This document shows positions 9,299 through 18,678 of a stretch of DNA of 64,000 bases, in pieces. The stretch is from Ideonella oryzae (lineage in GTDB: Bacteria > Pseudomonadota > Gammaproteobacteria > Burkholderiales > Burkholderiaceae_C). The translations under genes and the position numbers were made by a program. The stretch's first letter is position 1. Every line of letters begins with the position of its first letter. Below the pieces are notes generated by a model. That model saw nothing but the letters and a program-made list of their open reading frames with translations. It was not told the origin of the DNA and did not search any database. The stretch covers positions 124,001 through 188,000 of the forward strand of contig NZ_JAMXMC010000001.1 of assembly GCF_024055665.1 (NCBI RefSeq). The letters run 5' to 3'.

Positions 9299-11032
9299 AT
9301 GTCATCACGCATGATGCGGCCTGCGCTCGCAGGCTTGTTGCTTGGCGCCGTTCTGTGGACAGCCGCTGGGGCTGCTCGGGCCCAGGCCGAAATCCAGGGG
9401 GCCGCCGCCCCCACGGGCAGCCCGGTGCCGAAATCGGTGTCGGTCAGTCAGGGCCAATTGGACGCGGCCGACCGGGACGGCGCGAACTTCCTCCACTCGA
9501 ACATGAGCTATGCGCAGACCCGGTACTACCCGGCGGCGCAGATCAACGCAGGCAATGTCGCCAAGCTCAAGCCGGCGTTCACCTTCCAGACCGAGGTGCT
9601 GGAATCGATGGAAACCGCGCCCATCGTGGTCGACGGCATCATGTACATCACCACCTCGTACAACCATGTCTACGCGCTGGACGCGGCCACGGGCAAGGAG
9701 TTCTGGCACTACAAGCACAAAATGGGGCCGGTGACGACCTTCTGCTGCGGCCCGAACAACCGCGGCGTGGCCGTGCTGGGCGACCGCCTCTTCATGGGCA
9801 CCCTGGACGCAAAGCTCATCTCGCTGGATGCGAAGACGGGCAAGGTGCTGTGGATGTCGCAGATCGCCGATCCGGAGCTGGGCTACAGCGAAACCATGGC
9901 ACCGGTGGCCGTCGATGGCAAGGTGCTCATCGGCACCAACGGGGGCGAATACGGCATTCGCGGCTTTGTGAAGGCCTTCGATGCCAACACCGGCGCGCTG
10001 CTCTGGACCTTCTACACCATCCCCGAGAAGGGGCACGAAGGGGCTTGGGCGGTCAACGATGCCACCGGCCGCAACATGCTGCGCGACATCGCTGCCGAGA
10101 AGGCCCAGTTGGCCAAGCAGGGCGGCGACTTCTACAAGACGCTGGGCGGCGGCGTGTGGATGGCGCCGGCCGTCGATCGAGACACCCACACGGTGTTCTT
10201 CGTGGTCGGCAACCCCAGCCCTGATCTGTACGGCGCCGAACGCCCGGGAGACAACCTCTACACCGATTCGATGGTCGCGCTGGACCTGAACACCGGGGCC
10301 TACAAGTGGCACTACCAGTACGTGTCCCACGACGTGTGGGACCTGGACGCAGTGTCACCCGTCATCCTGACGGAGGCCCGGGACAAGAGCGGCCAGATGC
10401 GCAAGGTGGCCATCCACGGGGGCAAGACGGGGCATGTCTACGTGCATGATCGGGCCACCGGCGAGCTGATCCGCTTCAGCGAGGCCATGGTGCCGCAGGA
10501 GGCCATGTGGTCGCTGCCCACCAAGACCGGCGCGCGCATGCTGCCGGGCGCCAACGGCGGCGTCGAATGGAGCCCGATGGCCTTCAGCCCCAAGACGCGC
10601 CTGGTCTACGCAGCCAACCTGCACCAGCCGATGACTTACCACGTGGAAGAAGCCCAGTACCCCGGCGGCAAGCTGTGGCTGGGCGGCGCGTTCAAGGTGG
10701 TTCCGGGGGAAAAGCAGTGGGGACGGCTGGCCGCCGTCAACATCGACACCGGCAAGATGGCCTGGAAAGTGGACACCGAGCAGCCCCTGATTGGCGGCGT
10801 GCTCGCCACCGCCGGTGGGCTGGTGTTCAACGGTGAGGGCAACGGCTACTTCCGCGCCTTCGATGCCAGCACCGGCAAGAAGCTCTGGGAGTATCAGGCC
10901 GGTGCCGGGGTGAACGCCCCGGCCGTGTCCTACATGGTCAATGGCAAGCAGTACGTGGCCGTGGCCGCCGGCGGCAACACGCAGCTGGACTTCAAGCGCG
11001 GCAACTCGGTGGTGGTGTTCGCCTTGCCATGA
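9299..11032 (+). CDS. PQQ-dependent alcohol dehydrogenase, methanol/ethanol family
   Basis: A 577-residue periplasmic quinoprotein with a signal peptide (about residues 1-29) and an eight-bladed propeller of W-motifs (for example [16 protein letters not shown]). The vicinal disulfide Cys149-Cys150 in FCCGPNN, which stacks on PQQ, is present. The catalytic Asp is Asp348 in HDVWDLD, and a second Asp (Asp350) sits two residues later. In this family that extra Asp marks lanthanide- rather than calcium-dependent enzymes (XoxF, ExaF, PedH). The gene overlaps the cytochrome c gene by ATGA, fitting electron transfer from the enzyme to that cytochrome. Substrate not known; a primary alcohol is likely. 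Confidence 0.92.
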   Translation: MSSRMMRPALAGLLLGAVLWTAAGAARAQAEIQGAAAPTGSPVPKSVSVSQGQLDAADRDGANFLHSNMSYAQTRYYPAAQINAGNVAKLKPAFTFQTEVLESMETAPIVVDGIMYITTSYNHVYALDAATGKEFWHYKHKMGPVTTFCCGPNNRGVAVLGDRLFMGTLDAKLISLDAKTGKVLWMSQIADPELGYSETMAPVAVDGKVLIGTNGGEYGIRGFVKAFDANTGALLWTFYTIPEKGHEGAWAVNDATGRNMLRDIAAEKAQLAKQGGDFYKTLGGGVWMAPAVDRDTHTVFFVVGNPSPDLYGAERPGDNLYTDSMVALDLNTGAYKWHYQYVSHDVWDLDAVSPVILTEARDKSGQMRKVAIHGGKTGHVYVHDRATGELIRFSEAMVPQEAMWSLPTKTGARMLPGANGGVEWSPMAFSPKTRLVYAANLHQPMTYHVEEAQYPGGKLWLGGAFKVVPGEKQWGRLAAVNIDTGKMAWKVDTEQPLIGGVLATAGGLVFNGEGNGYFRAFDASTGKKLWEYQAGAGVNAPAVSYMVNGKQYVAVAAGGNTQLDFKRGNSVVVFALP

Positions 11033-11658
11033 GGGCGCGCGCGACCGCCCTTGCCACCATGGCCTTGGCAGGCGGCGTGGTCCTGGCCCAGCCGGAGCCT
11101 GCTTCGGAACCCGCGCCCGCGCGCATGGTCCCCACCACCCCGGTGCTGCCCGCCGGGGCGCCGGCCGGTGCCGAGATCTGCGTGGCCTGCCATGCGCACG
11201 CCGGCCAGTCGGACAAGCCGCAGTACCCGATCCTGGCGGGCCAGACGCCGCGCTACATCTATCTGCAGCTGCGCGACTTTCAGGAGGGGCGACGCCACGA
11301 TCCGATGATGTCGGCCATCGCGGCCACCCTCACACGGGACCAGATGCGCGAACTGGCCGCCTGGTACGGCGCGCAGAAGCCCTATGGGCAGACCACCTTC
11401 CGCGTGGATGCCGAAAAGGCCCGGCTGGGAAAGGCCAAGGCGGACGAAACGCTGTGCACCATGTGCCACCTCGGCGGCTTTGCCGGGCAGAACGAGATTC
11501 CGAGGGTGGCGGGCCAGCACTACGCCTACATCGTCAAGCAGCTGACCGATTTCAAAACGCGCCAACGGACCAACGACGCCGGCAACATGACGGCGGTCTC
11601 GTCCACCTTGTCGGGCGCCGACATTGAGAACATCGCGCACTACCTTGCGGGGCTGTGA
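11029..11658 (+). CDS. Dihaem c-type cytochrome, partner of the PQQ dehydrogenase
   Basis: A 209-residue periplasmic protein with a signal sequence (about residues 1-20) and two class-I cytochrome c domains. The haem-binding motifs are CVACH (Cys51, Cys54, His55) and CTMCH (Cys143, Cys146, His147). Candidate axial Met residues lie in MMSAIAATL and NMTAVSSTL. The start overlaps the dehydrogenase stop (ATGA), so translation is coupled and the protein is the expected electron acceptor for PQQ-dependent alcohol oxidation. The domain arrangement matches cytochrome c4/cytochrome c553-type proteins. Confidence 0.92.
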   Translation: MRARATALATMALAGGVVLAQPEPASEPAPARMVPTTPVLPAGAPAGAEICVACHAHAGQSDKPQYPILAGQTPRYIYLQLRDFQEGRRHDPMMSAIAATLTRDQMRELAAWYGAQKPYGQTTFRVDAEKARLGKAKADETLCTMCHLGGFAGQNEIPRVAGQHYAYIVKQLTDFKTRQRTNDAGNMTAVSSTLSGADIENIAHYLAGL

Positions 11659-11767
11659 GGACACAACGCGGACCAGATCGCGGCCACTTCGGGCCTTCCC
11701 CTAAAATGCCCGTTCCACACACCGGAGATCCGGTGCTGCCCCTGGCCGCCCGCCTCACCTGCGCCCT

Positions 11768-12535
11768 GTGACCCCGAAGTACCCGGAATCCCTGCTACCC
11801 CGCATCCGCGCCCAGGTGCAGGACACCCTCACCTGCCAGGCGGAGACGGTGCAGCTCGCGCTCGAGATGCACTTCGCGCAACGGCTGGGCGCCCTGCGGG
11901 GCCTGCTGGCCTGCTGCCTGGGCGAGGGTCAAGCGGCCATGGACGTGGGGGTCGCCCTGGATCTCGTGCATGTGAGTCTGCAGCGCCTGCATGTGCGGCT
12001 GGAGGACGGCACCGGCGTGCCCGCCATGATGGGCACCGGCGCCTGCGTGCTGGCCGGCGACTACCTCACCAGTGCCGCCTTCAAGGTCTTGATCCGCTGC
12101 CGGGACCTGGCCGTGCTGGACCGCGTGGCCCGCACCATCACCCACACCTGCGAGCAGGACAATCGCGTGCTTGAGGCCGACTCGCGCGGGCGCAGCCGTG
12201 ACCGCCGCCGCGCGGCCCTGGACCTGGCCCTGGCCGGCGTGGCCGCCGAGGCGGGCGCCATCCTGTCGGGCCAGGGCGAACTCGCCCGGCCGGCACGCCG
12301 GCTGGGCCTGCGGCTGCAGGCCCTGCACGCCCTGACCGCCCTGGTCGAGCACAGCGAAGCCGACGAGGCCGAGGGCTACCGCTGGCGGGCCCAACGCGCA
12401 CTGGCGGGCGCCCAGCGGGCTGCCCGGCGGCTCGACGCCCGGCTGAACCCGGCGCCGGGTCTGGTCGGCCGCGCCGCCGCCTTGGTGGCGTTTGTCGAGC
12501 AGGCACTGCACCAGCCCAAGCCCGCGCTGGCCTGA
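11768..12535 (+). CDS. Polyprenyl-synthetase-like protein without the first Asp-rich motif
   Basis: A 255-residue helical protein. Residues about 60-140 follow the pattern of trans-isoprenyl diphosphate synthases (IspB type): a helix ending LVHVSLQRLH, then a short loop, then VLAGDYLTSAAFKVL, which matches the VLVGDFLYTRAF segment of IspB. The first DDxxD metal-binding motif, expected just after the LVH helix, is replaced by RLEDG, and no second DDxxD is visible. It is also shorter than IspB (about 320). I infer a catalytically inactive or repurposed homologue. The start is GTG at 11768. It lies alone between the cytochrome and the convergent REC-Hpt gene. Confidence 0.55.
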   Translation: MTPKYPESLLPRIRAQVQDTLTCQAETVQLALEMHFAQRLGALRGLLACCLGEGQAAMDVGVALDLVHVSLQRLHVRLEDGTGVPAMMGTGACVLAGDYLTSAAFKVLIRCRDLAVLDRVARTITHTCEQDNRVLEADSRGRSRDRRRAALDLALAGVAAEAGAILSGQGELARPARRLGLRLQALHALTALVEHSEADEAEGYRWRAQRALAGAQRAARRLDARLNPAPGLVGRAAALVAFVEQALHQPKPALA

Positions 12536-12541
12536 GGCGCC

Positions 12542-13282
12542 TCAGGCGGACACCAGGCGGACCAGCGCGGCATCCAGCGGCCGCCAGGCCTCACACAGGC
12601 GCGACGCGTCCACAGCCGGCTGCTCCGCCGCCTTCTGCAACTGCCAGGCCTGTTCGGCCGCGTCGGGCTCGCCCAGCAGACCCAGCACCGTGCGCAGGCT
12701 GTGTCCCAGGTGGCGCAGGGTGGCAGCATCCCCCCGCTGACAGGCCAGCGTGCCTGCCGCCCGATCGGCCGGAAACTGGGCCCGAGCCCCCGCGCGGAAG
12801 GCCTCGTAGAGTGCCTGGTCACCGCCGAAATGGCTGGCGATGGCGGCCACGGCGCCGCGCGGCACGGCCTCACCCGGCGCAGTGCCATCCTGCGGTGCGC
12901 CCTCGCCTGCCAGCGCCGCTTCAACACAGGCGGTCAGCGCCTTCACCGACGCCGGCTTGGGCACCACCCGCCACACCCCCAGCGCCGCCCAGGCCTCGGG
13001 CATGTGAGGGCCCCCTTCGCCGCTGAACACTGCCAGCCGCGCCGGCCCCCGCAAGGCCGGGTCGCCCGCCAGCACTTCCAGCAGGCGCAGGCCGGAGTCC
13101 CCCACCAAGCGCAGATCAGTCAGCACCAGGCTGGCGGGCCCTTCGCGCAGGACAGCCAAGGCCTCGTCCACCGTGGCGCAGGCCCGCACCGTCACGGGCA
13201 GGTCTTCCAGGGCCAGGGTGACGAACTGCCGGACCGCGGCATCGTCCTCCACCAGCACCACCCAGGGCCGCCGGACCGTCAC
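12542..13282 (-). CDS. Response-regulator receiver domain fused to Hpt domain
   Basis: A 246-residue signalling protein. The N-terminal receiver domain has the acidic pocket VEDD at residues 11-14, the phosphoacceptor Asp56 in VLTDLRL and the conserved Lys109 in VPKP. The C-terminal Hpt helical domain (about 140-245) has His194 in LGHSLRTVLGLLG as the likely phosphotransfer residue. Such REC-Hpt proteins relay phosphate between hybrid kinases and regulators. It starts with GTG at 13282, overlapping the stop of the upstream HTH-REC gene (GTGA), so the two are co-translated. It is probably part of one circuit with the divergent kinases. Confidence 0.85.
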   Translation of the reverse strand: MTVRRPWVVLVEDDAAVRQFVTLALEDLPVTVRACATVDEALAVLREGPASLVLTDLRLVGDSGLRLLEVLAGDPALRGPARLAVFSGEGGPHMPEAWAALGVWRVVPKPASVKALTACVEAALAGEGAPQDGTAPGEAVPRGAVAAIASHFGGDQALYEAFRAGARAQFPADRAAGTLACQRGDAATLRHLGHSLRTVLGLLGEPDAAEQAWQLQKAAEQPAVDASRLCEAWRPLDAALVRLVSA

Positions 13283-13908
13283 GCGGTGGCTCCCACGGCC
13301 GCGGCCTGGGCCACCAGCAGCGGGGGCAAGGCCGTCACCAGCTGGGCCTTGTGGACCACCGGCAGCCCCTCCAGGGCCAGGGCGTAAGGTGCGAGCTCCC
13401 CGGGCGTCAGCGAGGTGATGACCAGCAAGCGCATGGCGCTGAACATGGGCTGCGAGCGCAGGGAGGAGATCAGGGCCGCGCCATCGATGCCGGGCAACAG
13501 CAGGTCGACGATCAGCAGATCCGGCTGCCACTGCCCCACCTGGGCCAGACCGACGATGCCATCGCTGGCCACCTGGAAGTCGGCCTCGGGCAGGGCCCGG
13601 CGCAGCAGCAGGCCCACCAGGTTCTGGTAATGCACGGAATCTTCGATGAGCAGTGCGCGCAGCCGCCGAACCGGGGCCGCCGGAGCACTGGCCGGCGCGG
13701 CGCCGGAAACGGTCTGGCCCTGCTGCCGGGCCTGCCAGGCCGCCACCGAGGCCGGATCGATGCGGCGGTGGCCGCCCGGTGTCTTCCAGGCCCGCAGATC
13801 GCCCCGGTCCACCATCAGCTGAACCGAGCGAACCGCCAGCCCCAGCAGGCGTGCCACCTCCTGGGTGGTGTAGGCGCCGGGGGACACGGTGTCGTCTGAG
13901 CTGTTCAT
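13279..13908 (-). CDS. Excisionase/MerR-type HTH fused to receiver domain
   Basis: A 209-residue protein in an unusual order: a DNA-binding helix-turn-helix of the excisionase/MerR class first (residues 13-60, TTQEVARLLGLAVRSVQLMVDRG then a GGHRRI wing), followed by a receiver domain with phosphoacceptor Asp135 in LLIVDLLLPG and Lys187. Most response regulators have the reverse order. It likely binds DNA under phosphorylation control, perhaps at its own divergent promoter region. It overlaps the downstream REC-Hpt gene. Confidence 0.87.
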   Translation of the reverse strand: MNSSDDTVSPGAYTTQEVARLLGLAVRSVQLMVDRGDLRAWKTPGGHRRIDPASVAAWQARQQGQTVSGAAPASAPAAPVRRLRALLIEDSVHYQNLVGLLLRRALPEADFQVASDGIVGLAQVGQWQPDLLIVDLLLPGIDGAALISSLRSQPMFSAMRLLVITSLTPGELAPYALALEGLPVVHKAQLVTALPPLLVAQAAAVGATA

Positions 13909-14021
13909 CCGTGGAAAAGTACCGTATTGGGCATTTACGCCTATTATATCAATGTTGATTCTGCAAATTCTGCAAATATGATACTCACATCTGATTTCCG
14001 CACCGATCCCGGACCCTCGCC
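13909..14021. promoter_or_regulatory. AT-rich divergent promoter with tandem 9-bp repeat
   Basis: A 113-bp, distinctly AT-rich gap between the HTH-REC gene and the REC/HD-GYP operon. It holds two adjacent direct copies of TTCTGCAAA (13959-13967 and 13968-13976), a spacing typical of a repeated operator half-site, and a TATTATATC patch at about 13942-13950 suited to a -10 element. The HTH-REC protein encoded next to it is the natural candidate binder (inference). Confidence 0.5.
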
Positions 14022-14402
14022 ATGAAAAAAGTGCTTGTCGTGGAAGACCACGCTGACATCCGCCGCCTGATCCGCATGACGCTGGAGTTCGAGGCCTGCG
14101 AGGTGTTCGAGGCCAACAACGGTGCCAGCGGGCTGGCCCAGGCGCAGGAGCTGCGCCCGGACGTGATCCTGCTGGATGTGATGATGCCGGGCGAACTCGA
14201 TGGCCTGGAGGTCTGCCGCCGGGTCAAGGCCGACCCGACGCTGGCCCACAGCCGGGTGGTGATCCTGTCGGCCCGCGGCACGGCGGCGGACGTGGAACGC
14301 GGGCAGCAGGCCGGCTCCGACGCCTACCTGGTCAAGCCCTTCAGCCCGCTGCAGCTGATCAAGGTCATCGACGAGCTCAGCCCGTCCGGCACCCAGCCAT
14401 GA
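14022..14402 (+). CDS. Single-domain response regulator (CheY-like)
   Basis: A 126-residue stand-alone receiver domain. The acidic pair in VVEDH (residues 8-9), the phosphoacceptor Asp52 in ILLDVMMPG and the conserved Lys in LVKPF (about 108) are all present. There is no output domain, so it must act through a partner. It overlaps the downstream HD-GYP gene by ATGA; receiver plus HD-GYP is a common single protein, here split over two co-translated genes. The adjacent PAS kinase is the probable phosphodonor. Confidence 0.93.
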   Translation: MKKVLVVEDHADIRRLIRMTLEFEACEVFEANNGASGLAQAQELRPDVILLDVMMPGELDGLEVCRRVKADPTLAHSRVVILSARGTAADVERGQQAGSDAYLVKPFSPLQLIKVIDELSPSGTQP

Positions 14403-15256
14403 ACGCCCCGCTGCGCAACCTTCCCCTGCCCGGAGATGCGAACCGCTTCGACACCGCATCGGCCGCGCAGATGGAGCAGCTGGTCATGGACCTGCGGCAG
14501 ATGTACCGCGAGCGCAATGCCGCGCTCGAGGAAGTGGCCGCCGCCCACCACGAGGCCCTGCTGCGCCTGGCCCTGGCGGCCGACTACCGCGACACGGACA
14601 CCGGCAACCACATCATCCGCATCGGCTATCTCTCCGAGGCCCTGGCCCTGTTGCTGGGCCTGAGCAGCGAGGCCGCGGCCATGCTGCGCAAGGCGGCCCC
14701 CATGCACGACATCGGCAAGATCGGCGTGGCCGATGCGGTGCTGAAGAAGCCCGGCCCGCTGGACCCCGAGGAACGGCGGCAGATGAACGAGCATGCCGCC
14801 ATCGGTGCCCACATCCTGGGGCGCTCGCGCATCCCGCTGTTCCAGATGGCCGCCGAGGTGGCCCAGACCCACCATGAACGCTGGGACGGCCGCGGCTACC
14901 CGGCAGGTCTGGCGGGCAACGCCATCCCCATCACCGGGCGCATCGTCGCGGTGGCCGACTACTTCGATGCCCTGGCCATGGACCGGGTGTACCGACCGGC
15001 CTTCAGCGTGGGAGAGGCCCTGTCCATGCTGGCCGGCGAACGCGGGCGCAGCTTCGACCCCCAGGTGGTGGACATGTTCATCGCCCACGCACAGGCCCTG
15101 GTGGCCCTGCGCGAACGGATCAACCAGGGCGACGGTGCGGTGGAGAGCCTGGCGGGCGCGCCTCTGCTCAATGTGCGCAAGTTCCTGTCCGAGTTTGGCA
15201 CCGTGCCCGAGCCCATGGTCGCGTCCGGCGCGTGGGAAGGCTGCGCGACACCATGA
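14399..15256 (+). CDS. HD-GYP domain cyclic-di-GMP phosphodiesterase
   Basis: A 285-residue cytoplasmic protein with a short N-terminal coiled coil (about residues 20-55) and an HD-GYP domain. The HD pair is His103-Asp104 in MHDIGKIG, and the GYP motif is at residues 166-168 in WDGRGYPAGL, so the enzyme should be active in hydrolysing cyclic di-GMP. It lacks the receiver domain usually fused at its N-terminus; that domain is supplied by the overlapping gene upstream. The stop overlaps the ATG of the following kinase. Confidence 0.92.
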   Translation: MNAPLRNLPLPGDANRFDTASAAQMEQLVMDLRQMYRERNAALEEVAAAHHEALLRLALAADYRDTDTGNHIIRIGYLSEALALLLGLSSEAAAMLRKAAPMHDIGKIGVADAVLKKPGPLDPEERRQMNEHAAIGAHILGRSRIPLFQMAAEVAQTHHERWDGRGYPAGLAGNAIPITGRIVAVADYFDALAMDRVYRPAFSVGEALSMLAGERGRSFDPQVVDMFIAHAQALVALRERINQGDGAVESLAGAPLLNVRKFLSEFGTVPEPMVASGAWEGCATP

Positions 15257-16920
15257 ACACCCTGCTCATCGGACTCCCCGTCCTGGTCGCCCTGCTGAGC
15301 CTGGGCGTTCTGGCGGCCGGCCTGTCTGGGCTGCGACGCCACCGTGCGCACTGCCAGCGCCTGCAAAGCGAGCTGGACCGGGCGCGCGCAGAAGTCCGAA
15401 CGCGCGAACGTGAACTGCATGTGCTGTTGCGCAGCGTGCAGGAGCTGATCTTCCGCACCGACGCCGAAGGTCGGGTGATCTACCTGAACGACCGCTGGTT
15501 CAGCGTGGTGGGTGAATCGGCCCGCCGCGCGCTGGGCCGCCCCCTGCTGAACCTGGTGCCGCCATCCTGCCGCAGCGACTTCGCACCACTGCTGGACGCC
15601 CGCATGGGCGCCGCCCGCCGCAAGGGACGCTTTCGCGTGCAGAGCGAGGACGGCACGGTGCGGCACTTCGATGTGTCGGTGGTGCCCTGGTTCACCGGCC
15701 AGCAGATCGCCGGCTACTCCGGCTCGGCGGTCGATGTGACCGAACGGGTCGAGATCGAGGAACGGCTGAGTGCCCAGCGGGACTTCAGCGACCTGCTGCT
15801 GGAGATCAGCCCGCTGCCGATCTCGCTGGTCGATGAAGAGGACCGCTACATCACCGTCAACCAGGCCTGGGAGGCCTTCCGGGGACTGCACCGGGACGAG
15901 GTCATCCACCGCCGCACCAGCAGCCTGCTCGACCCGGCTCAGTTGCCCATGCACGAGGTACAGCGCCAGACGATGCTGCGCACGGGCCAGCGCATCCGCT
16001 ACGAGGCCCGCATCCCGGATGCCCAGGGTGCCGAACGCGACGTCATCATCACCCGCGTGCTGGTGCCCAAAGGCGATGGCCACCCCGCAGGCATCCTCAC
16101 GGCCCTGACCGATGTGACCGAGTTCCGGGATGCGGAGCGGCACATCCGCGAAGCACGCGACCTGGCCGAGGAAGCCTCGCGCGCCAAGTCAGAGTTCGTG
16201 GCCAACATCAGCCACGAGCTGCGCACGCCACTGCAGTCCATCCTCGGCTTCTCGGAGCTGGGCACCCTGCGCGCCCAGGAGCAGCCTCGGCTGGCCGCGA
16301 TGTTCTCGGATGTGCATGCCGCCGGTCAGCGCATGCTGGCTCTGGTCAACGACCTGCTCGACGTCTCCAAGATCGAATGCACGGTCGGCACCTTCCACCT
16401 CGAACGCATGGACATCCGCCGGCCGGTGCGCGCCGTGGTGGCCGAGCTGGCTCCGCTGCTGAGCGCCAAGCGCCTGCACCTGGATCTGCAGTTGGGCGAG
16501 TTCCCACTGTCCGCCAAGGTGGACCCGCTGCGCCTGCAGCAGGTGGTGCGCAACGTGCTCGCCAACGCCATCAAGTTCTCGCCCGAACGCGGCAGCCTGG
16601 AATTGGGCGGCGACCTGAGCGTGGAAGGCGACATCCTGCTGTGGGTGCGGGACCACGGTCCCGGCATCCCCGACACCGAACTGGAAACCATCTTCGAGGC
16701 TTTCGTGCAGTCGAGCCAGACCAAGGACGGCTCGGGTGGCACCGGCCTGGGGCTGGCGATCAGCCGCAAGATCATGCAAGCCCACGGCGGCGCCATCTCG
16801 GCCCGCAACATGCCTGACGGCGGCAGCCAGTTCGAACTGCGCCTGCCCAGCCGGGGCTTCTCCGACACCCTCTCCGGCGACCTGGCCCTGCAGGACACGT
16901 CACCGGCCCTTTTGGTCTGA
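15253..16920 (+). CDS. PAS-containing sensor histidine kinase
   Basis: A 555-residue kinase with one N-terminal transmembrane helix (about residues 4-26), a short coiled coil, two PAS domains (about 60-170 and 175-290), a HisKA domain with the phosphoacceptor His321 in ISHELRTP, and an HATPase domain with G-box GTGLGLAI. Only one membrane segment and no sizeable periplasmic domain are visible, so the signal is probably sensed in the cytoplasm by the PAS domains. It starts at the ATG at 15253, overlapping the HD-GYP stop. The receiver, HD-GYP and kinase genes make one translationally coupled signalling operon. Confidence 0.93.
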   Translation: MNTLLIGLPVLVALLSLGVLAAGLSGLRRHRAHCQRLQSELDRARAEVRTRERELHVLLRSVQELIFRTDAEGRVIYLNDRWFSVVGESARRALGRPLLNLVPPSCRSDFAPLLDARMGAARRKGRFRVQSEDGTVRHFDVSVVPWFTGQQIAGYSGSAVDVTERVEIEERLSAQRDFSDLLLEISPLPISLVDEEDRYITVNQAWEAFRGLHRDEVIHRRTSSLLDPAQLPMHEVQRQTMLRTGQRIRYEARIPDAQGAERDVIITRVLVPKGDGHPAGILTALTDVTEFRDAERHIREARDLAEEASRAKSEFVANISHELRTPLQSILGFSELGTLRAQEQPRLAAMFSDVHAAGQRMLALVNDLLDVSKIECTVGTFHLERMDIRRPVRAVVAELAPLLSAKRLHLDLQLGEFPLSAKVDPLRLQQVVRNVLANAIKFSPERGSLELGGDLSVEGDILLWVRDHGPGIPDTELETIFEAFVQSSQTKDGSGGTGLGLAISRKIMQAHGGAISARNMPDGGSQFELRLPSRGFSDTLSGDLALQDTSPALLV

Positions 16921-16944
16921 CCCTTCTTCCGTCACCGTCCTGCC

Positions 16945-18663
16945 ATGCCCCACCGCACTCCCCCGTCAAGCCGCCTGCGCCTGAGCGTGATGGCCGGCGC
17001 CTTCGCCGCCCTGCTGCTGGTCATCGTCTGGCTGTCCGTGATCGCCGTGCTGGCCTCCAAGCACAATGATGCGCTGGAGGCCGAACGGCGCCAGAACGTC
17101 AACGTGGCCAATGTGCTGGGCGAGCAGACCCTGCGGGTCATCGCCACACTGGACCAGGCCTGCCGCCGCGTGGGCGACGCCGTCGTCGAACAGCCCGACC
17201 AGGTCCCCGACCTCGTCCGCTTTGCCAACGAAACCGGGATGGCCCCGCGCATCCTGGCCCAGCTTTCGCTGATCGATGCCAGCGGGCGCTTCGTCGGCAG
17301 CAACCTCGATCCGGACGGCAGCAAGAGCAAGCATGTGGACCTGTCCACCCGCGAGCACGTGCGGGTTCACCTGGATCCCGCCACCCTGCCCAAGGACATG
17401 CCGCAACTCATCAGCGAGGGCCTGTTCATCGGCAAGCCGGTGCTGGGCAAGGTCTCGGGAAAATGGACCATCCAGCTCTCGCGCAGGATCAGCGATGCCC
17501 AGGGGCACACCCTCGGGGTGGTCGTGGCCTCGCTCGACCCCAGCTACTTCGAGGATGTCTACCGCGGTGTGGACGTCGGCCCCCAGGGCGCCGTGGCCCT
17601 GATCGGCGCGGACCTCAATCTGCGCGTGCGGGTGATGGGCGGTCAGAGCAAGGGCATGGGTACCCAGCTGACCCAAAGCCCGATGCAAAGCCACCTGGCC
17701 GAAGCCGCGGGCAGCTACCTGGCACCCAGCAGCACCGACGGCCTCACCCGCCTGACCGCGTACCGGCGTGTGGCCAACTATCCGCTGGATGTGACGGTCG
17801 GCACCTCGCTGGAGGACGCCCTGGCGGCCTGGCGCAACACACGCTCGGTGATGTTGACCCTGACCGCCGTGCTGAGCGGCGTGGTGCTGGTGGCCACGGT
17901 GAGCTTCGTGATCGGCTTGCGCCGGTTGGAGCGCACCAACGACGCGCTGCGGATGAGCGAGGCCCAAGCCCAGGCGGCCAGCCGGGCCAAGAGTGAGTTC
18001 CTGGCCGCCATCTCGCACGAGCTGCGCACACCGCTGACCAGCATCCGCGGTTTTGCCGAGCTGATGGAGCTGCGTCTGGAACAGCCCAAGTTCCGCGAGC
18101 AGGCTGGCCTGATCCGCAAGGGCGCCGAACACCTCAACGAGCTGCTGACCGAGATCCTCGACTTCACCAAGCTGGAAGCCGGCGCCATGCCGCTCAACGC
18201 CGAGCCGGTGGCGCTGCGCTCCCTGATCGATGGCACGGCCAACTTCTTCGCCATCGCCGCCGCGGCCAAGGGACTGAACCTGGAGGCCCACGTGGCCGAC
18301 AACGTGCCCGAGCAGCTGAGCTGCGACGGCCTGCGGCTCAAGCAGATCCTCAACAACCTGCTGTCCAACGCCGTGAAGTTCACACCCGAAGGACAGATCC
18401 AGCTTCTGGTCGAACAGGACAACGCCCAGGTGCTCTTCCACGTCAAGGACACGGGACCGGGTATCCCGCTGGAGATGCAGGAGGCCGTCTTCGAGCGCTT
18501 CCGCCAAGGCAATGCGCGGGTCAGCTACGAGCACGGTGGCACGGGCCTGGGCCTGGCCCTGGCACGCGGCCTGGCCGAGCTGATGAAGGGCAGCCTGACC
18601 CTGGTCTCGCGCCCCGGCGAAGGGGCCTGCTTCACGCTGAGCCTGCCGACGAATCCTGGCTGA
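16945..18663 (+). CDS. Cache-domain sensor histidine kinase
   Basis: A 572-residue membrane kinase. The first transmembrane helix is at about residues 15-37, followed by a roughly 250-residue periplasmic double-Cache/PDC sensor domain, then a second helix at about 292-316. The cytoplasmic part has a HisKA domain with His358 in ISHELRTP and an HATPase domain with an N-box in NNLLSNAVKF and a G-box GTGLGLAL. Cache domains usually bind small organic ligands. It is the last gene of the signalling operon, 24 bp after the PAS kinase, and is followed by a strong terminator. Confidence 0.93.
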   Translation: MPHRTPPSSRLRLSVMAGAFAALLLVIVWLSVIAVLASKHNDALEAERRQNVNVANVLGEQTLRVIATLDQACRRVGDAVVEQPDQVPDLVRFANETGMAPRILAQLSLIDASGRFVGSNLDPDGSKSKHVDLSTREHVRVHLDPATLPKDMPQLISEGLFIGKPVLGKVSGKWTIQLSRRISDAQGHTLGVVVASLDPSYFEDVYRGVDVGPQGAVALIGADLNLRVRVMGGQSKGMGTQLTQSPMQSHLAEAAGSYLAPSSTDGLTRLTAYRRVANYPLDVTVGTSLEDALAAWRNTRSVMLTLTAVLSGVVLVATVSFVIGLRRLERTNDALRMSEAQAQAASRAKSEFLAAISHELRTPLTSIRGFAELMELRLEQPKFREQAGLIRKGAEHLNELLTEILDFTKLEAGAMPLNAEPVALRSLIDGTANFFAIAAAAKGLNLEAHVADNVPEQLSCDGLRLKQILNNLLSNAVKFTPEGQIQLLVEQDNAQVLFHVKDTGPGIPLEMQEAVFERFRQGNARVSYEHGGTGLGLALARGLAELMKGSLTLVSRPGEGACFTLSLPTNPG

Positions 18664-18678
18664 GGGCTTGGACCCCAG

